Assembly (NCBI RefSeq): GCF_000420165.1 | Contig: NZ_ATUK01000016.1 | Coordinates: 62,001-126,000 of the forward strand | Direction: 5' to 3' | Origin: Thioalkalivibrio sp. AKL19 | GTDB taxonomy: Bacteria; Pseudomonadota; Gammaproteobacteria; Ectothiorhodospirales; Ectothiorhodospiraceae | Length of the DNA stretch: 64,000 nucleotides | In this document: positions 1 through 8,414 of the stretch, in pieces | How positions within the stretch are numbered: position 1 is the first letter of the stretch | How the letters are laid out: each line of letters begins with the position of its first letter | Notes under the pieces: generated by a model | What the model was told of the DNA's origin: nothing | The model's database searches: none | Seen by the model: the letters and a program-made list of their open reading frames with translations, nothing else | Made by a program: the position numbers and the translations under genes

Positions 1-1522
1 TCCGACCTCCAGCGCCGCGCGCACGGTCTTCCTGACCGAGGCGGAATCCCTGGCCGAGCGTTTTGCCTCCATCGACCGGCGCATCGAGGAGCAGCGCGAC
101 ATCATCAACGGGCAGATCCGCACCAACGTCGAGGAGATCAACTCCCTGACCGAGGCGGTCGCCGGGCTCAACCGCGAGATCGTATCCAAGTCCACCCAGG
201 GCACCCCGAACGACCTGCTGGACCAGCGCGACCGCGTGCTGAACCAGCTGGCGGAGAAAGTGAACGTCCGCATTACCGAGCAAGATGACGGGGCGGTCAA
301 TGTGTTCGTCGGCAATGGCCAGGCGCTGGTACTGGGCGGCAACAACCGTGAATTGGTCGCCGAGTCGCTCACGGGCGACCCGCGCTCCCCGGACATCGGG
401 CTGGCCACCAGTGGTGACCCGGTGAACATCTCCCGCTTCATCCAGGGCGGCGAGCTGGGTGCGTTGCTGGAGACTCGCACCGGGATCATCGACGAGGCCC
501 AGAACACCCTGGGTCGGCTCGCGATCAGCATCGGGGCGGAGTACAACCAGCAGAACAACCTGGGGCTGGATCTGAACGACGAGCTGGGCGCGGATATCTT
601 CGGGATCGGTGATCCGGCGGTGCGCAGTTTCCCCGGCAATGAGTCTGACGATGTTCCGTCTGTCGAATTCGGCGAAGTGCGCGACCTGACCACGTCCGAT
701 TACCGCCTAAGTTATAACGGTACGGACTATGAACTGCGGAAGCTGTCGGATGGTGAGGTCGTGGCGAGTGGCAATGGAGTCCTTGAGGCGGACGGGATCG
801 TTGTGGATACAGACACGATTACCGGACCAGTGGAAGGGGATGGCTGGCTGATCCAGCCGACACGCAACGGCGCACGGGATCTGTCGGTGGACATGACCGA
901 TCCCTCGGGGATTGCAGCCGCTGCTGCCGTGCGGGCGGATCTCGGTGAGGGCAATAGCCAATCAGCCACGATCAGTTCCGTACAAGCGGTTGATAGTGAT
1001 CTTGGTGATCCTTGGGATTCTGATGACCCGGTCACGGTGGAGTATGACGCTGCTGATGAAAGGTTTCTTATAAATGGTAATCAGGTCGCCGATTTGGGAC
1101 CGGACGGGGTGACCACGATCGAATTCAATGGCTGGGAGATGGAGATCCGTGGGACGCCAGCGGATGGAGATACCTTCGAGGTCAGCAGCAACGAAGGTTA
1201 TCCGGGCGACAACCGCAACATGCTGGCGATGAACGAGCTTTCAGACGAACGCCTGGTGGGTGGTGACCGGACCTTCGGGGATGGCTACAACAGCCTGCTG
1301 GCGAACGTCGGCACGCGCACCCGCCAGGCCCAGGTCGCGCAGGAATCGGCCGATGCGCAACTGGAGCAGGCTCGGGCGCAGCGCGAGGCCGTGTCCGGCG
1401 TCAACCTGGACGAAGAGGCGGCGGACCTGATCCGCTATCAGCAGGCCTACCAGGCGGCGGCCCAGGTTATTTCGGTCAGCAATTCGCTGTTCGATTCACT
1501 GCTCGGTGCGGTCCGCCGCTAG
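1..1522 (+). CDS. flgK: Flagellar hook-associated protein 1 (FlgK), 5' end outside window
   Basis: The frame is open from the left edge of the window, so about 507 C-terminal residues are seen and the start is missing. FlgK forms the first hook-filament junction ring outside the cell. The visible part starts in the helical D1 region (alternating heptads with EEINSLTEAVAGLN and NDLLDQRDRVL, typical of FlgK) and runs through a variable acidic middle domain. It ends in the conserved C-terminal helix (NLDEEAADLIRYQQAYQAAA followed by Q-V-I), which packs in the filament core and carries the export-chaperone site in this family. flgL follows after 10 bases, the usual flgK-flgL order. The many Asp/Glu residues in the exposed middle domain fit a salt-adapted host. 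Identification is firm. Confidence 0.95.
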   Translation, partial: PTSSAARTVFLTEAESLAERFASIDRRIEEQRDIINGQIRTNVEEINSLTEAVAGLNREIVSKSTQGTPNDLLDQRDRVLNQLAEKVNVRITEQDDGAVNVFVGNGQALVLGGNNRELVAESLTGDPRSPDIGLATSGDPVNISRFIQGGELGALLETRTGIIDEAQNTLGRLAISIGAEYNQQNNLGLDLNDELGADIFGIGDPAVRSFPGNESDDVPSVEFGEVRDLTTSDYRLSYNGTDYELRKLSDGEVVASGNGVLEADGIVVDTDTITGPVEGDGWLIQPTRNGARDLSVDMTDPSGIAAAAAVRADLGEGNSQSATISSVQAVDSDLGDPWDSDDPVTVEYDAADERFLINGNQVADLGPDGVTTIEFNGWEMEIRGTPADGDTFEVSSNEGYPGDNRNMLAMNELSDERLVGGDRTFGDGYNSLLANVGTRTRQAQVAQESADAQLEQARAQREAVSGVNLDEEAADLIRYQQAYQAAAQVISVSNSLFDSLLGAVRR

Positions 1523-1532
1523 GGATACGATG

Positions 1533-2777
1533 ATGCGCATTTCGACCACCCAGATTTTCCAGACCGGGATCGACCAGATCCAGCGCGGCCAGACGGAGCT
1601 CAACCGGACCTCGCTGCAGATGGGGCGGGGGGAGCGCATCCTGTCGCCATCGGATGACCCGAGCGGTGCCACCCAGGTCAACCAGTTCGAACGCATCATC
1701 CAGGCCACCAAACAGTACCAGCGCAACATCGACAACACCCAGCCGCGCCTGCAGCAGGAGGAATCGGCCCTGCAAAGCGGAACCGACCTGCTGCAGCGTG
1801 CGCGCGAGCTGGTGGTGGCCGGCAATAACGATTCCCAGACCAACGAGACCCGTAGTTATCTCGCCGGCGAACTGCGTCAACTGCGCGACGGGATGTTCGA
1901 TATCGCGAACACTAAGGATCCCAATGGCGAATACCTGTTCGCCGGTACGAAGTCTCTGGATCAGCCCTTCCGCCAGAATGGCGACGGGGAAGTCATCTAC
2001 GACGGGGCCAAGGGAACGGGCAGCGTTCGTGAGGTCGCAATCTCCCCGAACCGGAAGGTTGCGGTGGGTGACACCGGCGAACGAGTGTTCATGGCCATCC
2101 CCGAGAACGACGGACGGGTTGGGGCCGCCGCGCATCCCGAAAACACCGGTCGGCTGGTTGTGGAGCAGACTGGGGTAAGTGACCAGGCCGCCCTGAACAC
2201 CACTGATAACTTTCTGATTCGGTTCGAGGGAAACGAAGATGGCAGTTTTAGCTATGGCGTGTACCAGGCGGACGAGAATGGCGAGGTGGCGGACGAAGAC
2301 GATGTAGTTGTAGAAGGCAATTATGTCCCGGGAGCGGCGATCGAGTTTGAAGGCCGTTCCGTCACGGTGAGTGGCACGCCTGATGAGCTGGACATGGTCC
2401 TGTCCAGGCCGGCGCAGGACAAGAGTGTCTTCGATACCCTGGATGCGATCATCTACGCCCTGGAGCAGGGCGGAGCCGATGGTGCCAGCCGGGCGAATCT
2501 GGCCACGGCCAGTAACACCGCGCTGGCGGATCTGGATGCCGTGCTTGGGAATTTCAGTGACATCCGCGCCGAGGTGGGGTCGCGCCTGAAGACCTTTGAC
2601 CAGCAAAAGGATCTGAACGAGGACCGGCTGGTGGACCTGAACAGCGCGGTGTCCGAGATCCGCGATCTGGACTATGCCGAGGCGATCAGCCGCTTCAACC
2701 AGCAGCAGGTGGCCCTGCAGGCCGCGCAGCAGACCTATACCCAGGTCAATCGCCTGTCGCTGTTCGACTTCCTCTGA
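1533..2777 (+). CDS. flgL: Flagellar hook-associated protein 3 (FlgL)
   Basis: Second hook-filament junction protein, 414 residues, secreted by the flagellar export apparatus. The N-terminus MRISTTQIFQTGIDQIQRGQ and the motif LSPSDDPSGA are classic flagellin/FlgL D0-D1 sequences. The C-terminal helix ends QAAQQTYTQVNRLSLFDFL, where other FlgL proteins also end. I chose the ATG at 1533 because AGGGA at 1521-1525 is well spaced and the family begins with this Met. An ATG directly before it (1530) is equally possible. The middle part is acidic and variable, as in the upstream FlgK. The two genes probably share one transcript, and no terminator is visible after the stop. Confidence 0.95.
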   Translation: MRISTTQIFQTGIDQIQRGQTELNRTSLQMGRGERILSPSDDPSGATQVNQFERIIQATKQYQRNIDNTQPRLQQEESALQSGTDLLQRARELVVAGNNDSQTNETRSYLAGELRQLRDGMFDIANTKDPNGEYLFAGTKSLDQPFRQNGDGEVIYDGAKGTGSVREVAISPNRKVAVGDTGERVFMAIPENDGRVGAAAHPENTGRLVVEQTGVSDQAALNTTDNFLIRFEGNEDGSFSYGVYQADENGEVADEDDVVVEGNYVPGAAIEFEGRSVTVSGTPDELDMVLSRPAQDKSVFDTLDAIIYALEQGGADGASRANLATASNTALADLDAVLGNFSDIRAEVGSRLKTFDQQKDLNEDRLVDLNSAVSEIRDLDYAEAISRFNQQQVALQAAQQTYTQVNRLSLFDFL

Positions 2778-2854
2778 TCCGCGTCCCTAGCCGGGCGGGC
2801 CATGGTTGCGCCTTTGTGCGACCATGACGCCGTCCTGATCTGCGAGAGTCCGGC

Positions 2855-3544
2855 ATGGCCAAGAACAACGAACCCTCCGCGCCCATCCAGTATCGCTCCA
2901 CCGGGCGGCCCCCGCGCTATCTGATCGTCCTGCTGATCCTGGCTGCACTGTGGGCAGGATTCTGGGGCGTGATCCACCTGCAGTCGGGCGAGCCCGAGGC
3001 GGTGACGCTGGACGTCGAGGAGCAGGCGGAGCTGGAGGCCAAGTTGCAGGCATTGGGGCCGCGCGATGCCGAGCCCCGCCCGGATCAGGCGCCCGGAGAC
3101 CCGATCATCGATCTCGATGCCGAGGCCGAGCCGCTGGTCCCCGAGCTTTACGAGGAACGGGCCGAGGCGCGCGAGGTGCGCTTCAGCGAGCGCGAACTGA
3201 ACGCCCTCATTGCCCGGGACCCGGACCTGGCGGGACGGGTGGCCATCCGGCTGACGCCGGGGCAGGTCAGCACCCGGGTGCGCATCGATGTGCCGGCGGA
3301 TGTCCCCCTGCTGGGCGGGCGCGTCGTGAATGTGCGCTCGGGCGTTCGCTTTGAGACCGACGCGGGGCGGGTGCACGCGCGCCTGGTGGGTGTCAGTGTG
3401 GCTGGAATCCCGCTTCCGGATGCCTGGCTGGGTGGCCTGAAGGACGAGGATCTGCTGGCGCTGGAGCCCTTCCAGCAGCTGCGCGCGGGCATTGAGTCGG
3501 TCGAGGTGCGTGATGGCGAACTGGTGCTGGCACTGGCCCGCTGA
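2855..3544 (+). CDS. Membrane-anchored protein of unknown function
   Basis: A 229-residue protein I do not recognise. A short cytoplasmic N-terminus is followed by one strong membrane segment (about residues 27-48, YLIVLLILAALWAGFWGVIH). An acidic linker follows (to about residue 100), then a compact domain beginning VRFSERELNALIARDPDLAG that should lie in the periplasm. The phrase 'ERELNALIA' followed by an alternating beta-rich stretch recalls lipid- or ligand-binding domains that start with such a helix, but that is only a resemblance. It follows flgL by 77 bases on the same strand and may be co-transcribed, although nothing else ties it to flagella. Confidence 0.7.
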   Translation: MAKNNEPSAPIQYRSTGRPPRYLIVLLILAALWAGFWGVIHLQSGEPEAVTLDVEEQAELEAKLQALGPRDAEPRPDQAPGDPIIDLDAEAEPLVPELYEERAEAREVRFSERELNALIARDPDLAGRVAIRLTPGQVSTRVRIDVPADVPLLGGRVVNVRSGVRFETDAGRVHARLVGVSVAGIPLPDAWLGGLKDEDLLALEPFQQLRAGIESVEVRDGELVLALAR

Positions 3545-3598
3545 GGGGCGTTTTCGCGAACTCTGATGTCCAGGGGCTATCCCACGATGATGAACAAT

Positions 3599-3707
3599 GT
3601 AGGGTGCCAATGAGCGCAGCGAATTGCACCGATGGGCGCTTGGGGCGCTTGGGGCCGAGGCCGGCATAATACCGGTGCGGTTCGGCTGGCGCCTCACAGC
3701 ACCCTAC
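3599..3707. repeat. Imperfect palindromic intergenic repeat (REP-like)
   Basis: About 109 bases between convergent genes. The left end GTAGGGTGC and right end GCACCCTAC are exact inverted copies, and the matching continues inwards with GAGCGC/GCGCCTC and GCACCG/CGGTGC blocks. It can form one long imperfect hairpin. Elements with GTAGGGTGC ends are common in proteobacterial gaps. I see no second copy in this window. Confidence 0.6.
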
Positions 3708-3723
3708 GGGTTCGGTTTTCGCG

Positions 3724-4479
3724 CTAACGCGGCGTGACGCGCAGCGTCTCGGCGCCCAGGGCCTGCAGGCGCCCGCGCAGGCTGAGGCTCAGGGTCGAAT
3801 GGCCGGCTTCCAGCGACGGCTGGCTGGCCGATTCGTCCATCGCGCGCATGGCCATCATCGGTTGTGGGCGGTCGTAGTGCTCATCCGGCAGTTCCACGTC
3901 CAGTGTGCGCAGATGCGTGGCCCCCAGTGAACGGGCGATGACCCGCGCCTGTTCCTTCAGGTCCTCCATGGCTTCTTCGATCATCGCCTCGCGGTGTTCC
4001 TGGCGTGCCTCGGGGCTCAGCGAAAAGCGGATCTGGCTGACGGTCAATTCGTGTTGCTGGAGATTGCCGACCAGCTCGCCCAGTCCGTCGAAGTCGCCGC
4101 TGTTCAATTCCAGGTTCTGCTGTACCTGCCAGGCGTTGATCCGGCTTCGATCATCGGAGTCGTGGATGGCGCGGGTCGAATAGCCAATGGTGCGCGCCTC
4201 GACCGCGTCGTGTTCTGCCGCGCGTGCCAGTGCGGCCTCCATGTTGCGGTTCACGGCAGCGGCCGCGGTGGCCGCCTCCGGCGCGCGGGCTTCGGTCGTC
4301 ATCAGTACGGTCATGTGGTCGTTGGCGACCTGGCGTTCGGTCTTGCCGGTCAGGGTCAGCGTCGTGCTGCCATCGCTGGAGATCGCGCTCCCCGGGAGCG
4401 CCAGCGCCAGTGCGGCAAGACCAGTGAGGAGCCAGGACCGGACGGGTACGGGGCGGCTGTGGCGGGTTTGCATCATCAT
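3724..4479 (-). CDS. SIMPL-domain (DUF541) periplasmic protein
   Basis: A 251-residue exported protein. It has a signal peptide (positive N-terminus, then LLTGLAALALALPGSAIS) followed by a SIMPL domain. The family signatures seen are LTLTGKTERQVANDHMTVLM near the mature N-terminus, the AAAVNRNMEAAL helix and GYSTRAIHDSDDRSRINAWQ in the middle. SIMPL proteins are oligomeric periplasmic or outer-membrane-associated proteins of poorly known function, linked to oxidative or envelope stress in some species. Three consecutive ATG codons (4479, 4476, 4473) compete as the start. GAGG lies just upstream, and the first is listed. The upstream gap is filled by palindromic element A1, whose end lies only 8 bases from the start codon. 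Confidence 0.8.
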   Translation of the reverse strand: MMMQTRHSRPVPVRSWLLTGLAALALALPGSAISSDGSTTLTLTGKTERQVANDHMTVLMTTEARAPEAATAAAAVNRNMEAALARAAEHDAVEARTIGYSTRAIHDSDDRSRINAWQVQQNLELNSGDFDGLGELVGNLQQHELTVSQIRFSLSPEARQEHREAMIEEAMEDLKEQARVIARSLGATHLRTLDVELPDEHYDRPQPMMAMRAMDESASQPSLEAGHSTLSLSLRGRLQALGAETLRVTPR

Positions 4480-4487
4480 GAGCCTCG

Positions 4488-4801
4488 AGGGAAATCCTGT
4501 TGTGTGTACACGCCCGTTGCTGCGTCGCTCTAGCACGCCACAAGGCACTTGGGTCGCCGTGCAGTCATGCGGTTACCGGTGAGGCGCAACGCTGTGCGCG
4601 CGCCCGTTTTTGTCAACAACGGGCGGCCGAGCCCTTGCCTTCAATTGCTTGTGCGACTGGTATCCCAGGGCCGCCGCTTCTGCGTTGCGGCCCGAACCGG
4701 TCAAAAATGGGCCGGTAGAACCCCTTCCGGCCACGGGCCGTGCCTGGTCCCGGAATATCTGGGCTACCAGCGCGTATGGATACATTAGTGCGTGTTTCCC
4801 T
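4488..4801. repeat. Palindromic element A, copy 1 (most diverged)
   Basis: About 314 bases filling the whole gap between egtB and the SIMPL gene. It aligns along its length with copies at 12676, 46971 and 63140. It lies in the same orientation as copy 2 and opposite to copies 3 and 4. The right end (rev. comp. AGGGAAACACGCACTAATG) is well preserved. The left end starts AGGGAAAT and is degraded. Internal landmarks are GCGCGCGCCCGTTTTTGTC and GGCGGCCGAGCCC, and the inverted pair around 4660 and 4750 (GGTATCCCAG / CTGGGCTACC). Its right end supplies the last codons and the TAA stop of egtB. Confidence 0.8.
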
Positions 4802-5990
4802 GGAGGTCGCGTGCAAGCCGTACACCGGCGAACACGTGGCGTTTGTCGGGGGTGAAGAAGTTGCGCAGCGTGGAACGCGTAAGTAGCGCGTCGCTCCAGG
4901 TGCTGCCGCCCCGCAGGACGTAATGCTCGCCGTCGAACCAGGGCAGGGAGTATTCCTCGTAGGGGTAGGGCCGGAACCCGGGGTAGGGCTGAAAGGTGTT
5001 CGCGCACCATTCCCATACCTGCCCCGTGCCCCGTAGCCGGCCGGCCTGGGCGGCGTGTTCCCATTCGTGTTCGTGGGGGAGGCGGCCCCCCACCCAGCGC
5101 GCGTAGGCGCTGGCCTCGAACCAGGAGAGCCCGACGGCAGGTGCATGGGGGTCCAGCAGCCGGGTGCCGTCCGGCAGGGTCTGGACCCGCGTCCCGTCGG
5201 CCAGGCAGCCCCAGCCCAGGGGGGCCGTGACCCCCGTTTGTTCCAGCCAGGCCCGGCCGGCAGCGTCCCAGTGGGGGCCGGGGCGATAGCCCCCCGCGTC
5301 GACGAACGTCGCGATCTCGGCGTTGGAGACGGGATGCGAGCGGATGGCGTGGGGCGCCATCCGGATGGTGTGACATCCGCGTTCGTTGTCGAAGGCGGTG
5401 ATCGCTTCGCTTCCGGCGACGTGGTCGCCCCCCGGGTGCTCGATCCAGTCGCTGCTGGTGCCGGGGGTGGGCGTCGGCTTTTGGATGCTGGGTCGTTCGG
5501 GGCGCCGCAGGCGGGCGAACCAGCGGACCTGCTCGAGGCTTTCCAGGTGCATCGCGTGGTGTTGCGCGAGAAAGCCGGCCAGATAGCCGTTCTCGAGCAG
5601 GCGGTGCCGCCGCACGTCCGGGTGGCTGTGCAGCAGATCCAGGTGGTGTTGCTGGCAGGCCTGCCCCCATTCCAGCAGCGATGCGCGTGGCGGGAGCCTG
5701 CCGCCACGACGCCATTTCGGGCTTCGCTCCGGACAATAGAGGTCATGCCAGTTGCGTCGGGCGGGCGGCGGCTCGCCCAGGATGCGTTCGTGCAGCCATA
5801 CCGCCTCGATGAAATGGCAGTGGGCGTAATGCCAGCCAATGGGGCTCAGGTCCGGGTGGTACTGATTGCGCCATTCATTCCCCGGCGTGGATTCCAGTGC
5901 TGCGTTCAGGCGGTCGTGCTGGGAGGCCAGACAGTCCAGGAGGTCGGATGGGTGCGGGTTTGCACCGGGCTGCGGATGGACGGCATTCAT
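4785..5990 (-). CDS. egtB: Ergothioneine biosynthesis sulfoxide synthase EgtB
   Basis: 401 residues. EgtB is a non-haem iron enzyme that couples a thiol (gamma-glutamylcysteine or cysteine) to trimethylhistidine with oxygen. The N-terminal DinB-like part holds the likely iron ligands His54 (in GWHYAHCHFIE) and His144/His148 of the HxxxHxE motif (HHAMHLE). The C-terminal half is a formylglycine-generating-enzyme fold with GGRLPHEHEWEHAA, GQVWEWCANTF and the end HVFAGVRLARD. egtC lies 15 bases upstream on the same strand and egtD is divergent, which supports the ergothioneine assignment over the related selenoneine synthase SenA. The last five codons and the stop lie inside element A1, so the C-terminus was probably reshaped by that insertion. 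Confidence 0.88.
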   Translation of the reverse strand: MNAVHPQPGANPHPSDLLDCLASQHDRLNAALESTPGNEWRNQYHPDLSPIGWHYAHCHFIEAVWLHERILGEPPPARRNWHDLYCPERSPKWRRGGRLPPRASLLEWGQACQQHHLDLLHSHPDVRRHRLLENGYLAGFLAQHHAMHLESLEQVRWFARLRRPERPSIQKPTPTPGTSSDWIEHPGGDHVAGSEAITAFDNERGCHTIRMAPHAIRSHPVSNAEIATFVDAGGYRPGPHWDAAGRAWLEQTGVTAPLGWGCLADGTRVQTLPDGTRLLDPHAPAVGLSWFEASAYARWVGGRLPHEHEWEHAAQAGRLRGTGQVWEWCANTFQPYPGFRPYPYEEYSLPWFDGEHYVLRGGSTWSDALLTRSTLRNFFTPDKRHVFAGVRLARDLQGNTH

Positions 5991-6005
5991 ATCTGGTGGA
6001 GCGGG

Positions 6006-6788
6006 TTACAGCGCCAGGAGTTCCGGCGGTTCGTCGGGGTCCAGGATCAGCAGATGGCCGGGCGGAACCGGGCGCCAGCGTTCGCGATCGGTGAGCGGCT
6101 CGGAGGCGACGACCACGCCCCCGTCGGGGAAGGTCTCGTCGTCCGTGGTGTAGTAGAGGCTGGGGCAGGGCGCATTGATCGCGTGACGACTGGCGATGAC
6201 ACGGCGCCCATCGGACAGGATCACGTTCAGCAGCGCGGTTTCCTCGCCCATCCAGGCCTCCAGCGTCGAAAAGGCCTCACCCAGCGCCCCTTCCAGCGTG
6301 GCGTTGTCGTCGTCAGCCAGGTATTGCCGTATCAGTGCGAACAAGTGCTCGGAGTCGGTGGTGCCCTCGATGCTTGCCTCGATCTCCTGGCTGAGGATGT
6401 TCTGGATCTGACGCCGGATATCCGGGCGGAAACGCCCGATCAGGCCGTTGTGGCTGTACAGCAGACCGTCGCGCGCAAAGGGCTGGGCGTTGACCGTGTC
6501 ACCGCCGAAGCCGGGGGTGGCGCTGCGGATGGCCGCGATCCACAGCGGCTGGGCCATGTCGCTGGCGAGATCCTCCAGGTTCGGATCCTGCCAGAGTGGA
6601 TCGGCGCGACGGTAATGACGCGGGACCCCGCCCTGGCCGAACCAGCCGAAGCCGAACCCATCGACGTTGACCCGCGCGTACACCAGCTCCTGCGGTGCCA
6701 TGGCCTGTTCGATCAGGTTATGCGGCGGGTCCAGGATCAGGCTGCGCAGCGCGATCGGCGGACCCAGATAAGCGAGATGTCGGCACAT
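6006..6788 (-). CDS. egtC: EgtC-like class II glutamine amidotransferase
   Basis: 260 residues. It begins MCRHLAYLG, so removal of Met exposes the catalytic N-terminal Cys2 of class II (Ntn) amidotransferases. Further family motifs are VNVDGFGFGWF, SHNGLIGRF (oxyanion/glutamine pocket) and DSEHLFALI. In ergothioneine synthesis EgtC removes the gamma-glutamyl group from the EgtB product, so its presence suggests the pathway here uses gamma-glutamylcysteine. It is the first gene of an egtC-egtB operon divergent from egtD, and the 83-base gap between them must hold both promoters. No clear promoter can be read there. Confidence 0.85.
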   Translation of the reverse strand: MCRHLAYLGPPIALRSLILDPPHNLIEQAMAPQELVYARVNVDGFGFGWFGQGGVPRHYRRADPLWQDPNLEDLASDMAQPLWIAAIRSATPGFGGDTVNAQPFARDGLLYSHNGLIGRFRPDIRRQIQNILSQEIEASIEGTTDSEHLFALIRQYLADDDNATLEGALGEAFSTLEAWMGEETALLNVILSDGRRVIASRHAINAPCPSLYYTTDDETFPDGGVVVASEPLTDRERWRPVPPGHLLILDPDEPPELLAL

Positions 6789-6871
6789 TGGTCAGCGCTT
6801 CCCTGGGGGCAGTTGGGGCGTCCGGGGTTTCATGCTAGCGTGCCGCAAACCCTCTCGATACGGAAGCCCGC

Positions 6872-7894
6872 ATGTTCGCCGACCCCAGCGCTGCCCGCAT
6901 GACTCCCCGTTACAGCCGCCGGGTGGTGGAGGAGCGCGACGCCCACGCCGAGCTGCTGGCCGATTTCCGCGCGGGAATGCTGGAACCCCCGCGGTCCCTG
7001 CCGCCCAAGTATTTCTACGATGCACGGGGGTCGCAGCTGTTCGACGCAATCTGTGACACCCCGGAGTACTACCCCACGCGCCTGGAGGCGGAGCTGCTGG
7101 AGCATCACGCCGGCGCGATCATGGAGGCGTCCGGGGCGCGCACGCTGTTCGAGCTGGGCAGCGGCACCTCGCGCAAGACCGAGTATCTGCTGGAGGCCCT
7201 GGCCGCACGGGTCGCACAGCCGCACTACGTCGCGAACGATGTCTGTGGCGAGATCCTGGACGAGGCGGGCGTACGTCTGTTGCAGCGCTTCGAGCAGTTG
7301 CAGGTGGACAGCCTGTGCGGGGACTACACGGCAGCGCTGGCGCATTTGGGGGAGGTCTCCGGGGCGCTGGCCGATGGTCCACGGTTGTTCGCGTTTCTCG
7401 GCAGCAGCCTGGGCAATTTCGAGGATGCCGAGGCGGGGGACCTGCTGCGGCGAATCCGCGAGACCATGAAGCCGGAAGACCGGTTGCTGCTGGGGCTGGA
7501 CCGAATCAAGCCGCGCCCGGTGCTCGAGGCGGCCTACAACGATGCGGCGGGGGTGACCGCGGCGTTCAACCTGAACCTGCTGGCGGTGCTGAATACCGAG
7601 CTCGGAGCGGACTTCGATCCGGAGGGGTTCGAACATCGCGCACCCTTCGTGGAGGACCAGTCGCGGATCGAGATGCATCTGGTGTCGCGCCGCGATCAGG
7701 TGGTGCACGTGTCGGAACCGGAGGCCCGGCTCGAAATCGCGGAAGACGAGGCGATTCGTACGGAGATCTCGCGCAAGTTCAGTCGCGCGGCGATTGACCG
7801 GCTGCTGGCGATCGCGGGGCTCGAACACGAGTCCGAATGGTCCGCCCCCGAGGACTGGTACTCCCTGTTCCTGCTGCGCCCGGGTGTGGCCTGA
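6872..7894 (+). CDS. egtD: L-histidine N-alpha-methyltransferase EgtD
   Basis: 340 residues, the usual size. EgtD transfers three methyl groups from S-adenosylmethionine to histidine to make hercynine, the first step to ergothioneine. It contains LPPKYFYDARGSQLFDAICD followed by TPEYYPTR, the SAM-binding LFELGSGTSRKTEYLL and FLGSSLGNFEDAEA, all diagnostic of this family. The ATG at 6872 fits the length and leaves an 83-base divergent gap to egtC. The stop is 5 bases before sixA, so egtD, sixA and ppx look like one operon. Confidence 0.93.
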   Translation: MFADPSAARMTPRYSRRVVEERDAHAELLADFRAGMLEPPRSLPPKYFYDARGSQLFDAICDTPEYYPTRLEAELLEHHAGAIMEASGARTLFELGSGTSRKTEYLLEALAARVAQPHYVANDVCGEILDEAGVRLLQRFEQLQVDSLCGDYTAALAHLGEVSGALADGPRLFAFLGSSLGNFEDAEAGDLLRRIRETMKPEDRLLLGLDRIKPRPVLEAAYNDAAGVTAAFNLNLLAVLNTELGADFDPEGFEHRAPFVEDQSRIEMHLVSRRDQVVHVSEPEARLEIAEDEAIRTEISRKFSRAAIDRLLAIAGLEHESEWSAPEDWYSLFLLRPGVA

Positions 7895-7899
7895 GCAAT

Positions 7900-8412
7900 A
7901 TGCGAGCACCGCGCCTGGTGCTGATCCGGCACGCGCAGGCCGGGAACCCCGGTGACTGGGAGGGGACGGACCGCGACCGTCCGCTGACCGCGAAGGGCCA
8001 GGTCAGCGCGGTGCGCATGGCGCAGGCGCTCGGCGAGATGCTGCCGGAATCGGTGGAGCTCCTTTGCAGCCCGTATCTGCGTGCCCGGCAGACGGCGATT
8101 CCGCTGTCGCAGGCGCTGGATGTCCCGATACGACAGAAGAAATGGCTCGCCCCGGGGCAGCCCGCGGGGCTGGAGGTCGAATCCCTGGCGCGCAACCTTC
8201 CGGCGGATGGCGGGCTGGTGCTGGTGGGCCATGAACCCGATCTTTCGCTGCTGGCGAGCTGCCTTCTGGGCGCCGCCGGCGGTCGGAGTCTCGTACACAT
8301 GGGCAAGGGCGATGCCTGCGGTCTGACGGGCCAGTTGCCGGGGCCGATGCAGCTGGACTGGCATCTGCCCCGGAAGGTTCTGGAACGGATGGCCGGGGGG
8401 GCGGCCAGTTGA
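7900..8412 (+). CDS. sixA: Phosphohistidine phosphatase SixA-like protein
   Basis: 170 residues of the histidine-phosphatase superfamily. The catalytic RHG-type motif is LVLIRHAQAG near the N-terminus. The second conserved blocks are SPYLRARQTAIPL and the histidine in LVLVGHEPDLSLL. Short RHG phosphatases of this type (SixA) act on phosphohistidine, for example in the PTS(Ntr) phosphotransfer protein. The ATG at 7900 was taken because the superfamily core begins a few residues later. It follows egtD by 5 bases and its end touches the start of ppx, so the three are probably translated together. Confidence 0.8.
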   Translation: MRAPRLVLIRHAQAGNPGDWEGTDRDRPLTAKGQVSAVRMAQALGEMLPESVELLCSPYLRARQTAIPLSQALDVPIRQKKWLAPGQPAGLEVESLARNLPADGGLVLVGHEPDLSLLASCLLGAAGGRSLVHMGKGDACGLTGQLPGPMQLDWHLPRKVLERMAGGAAS

Positions 8413-8414
8413 AT

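Noticed and set aside
5055-6902. A 615-codon plus-strand frame opposite egtB and egtC
   Set aside because: The minus-strand frames carry the EgtB and EgtC motifs; this frame has none.
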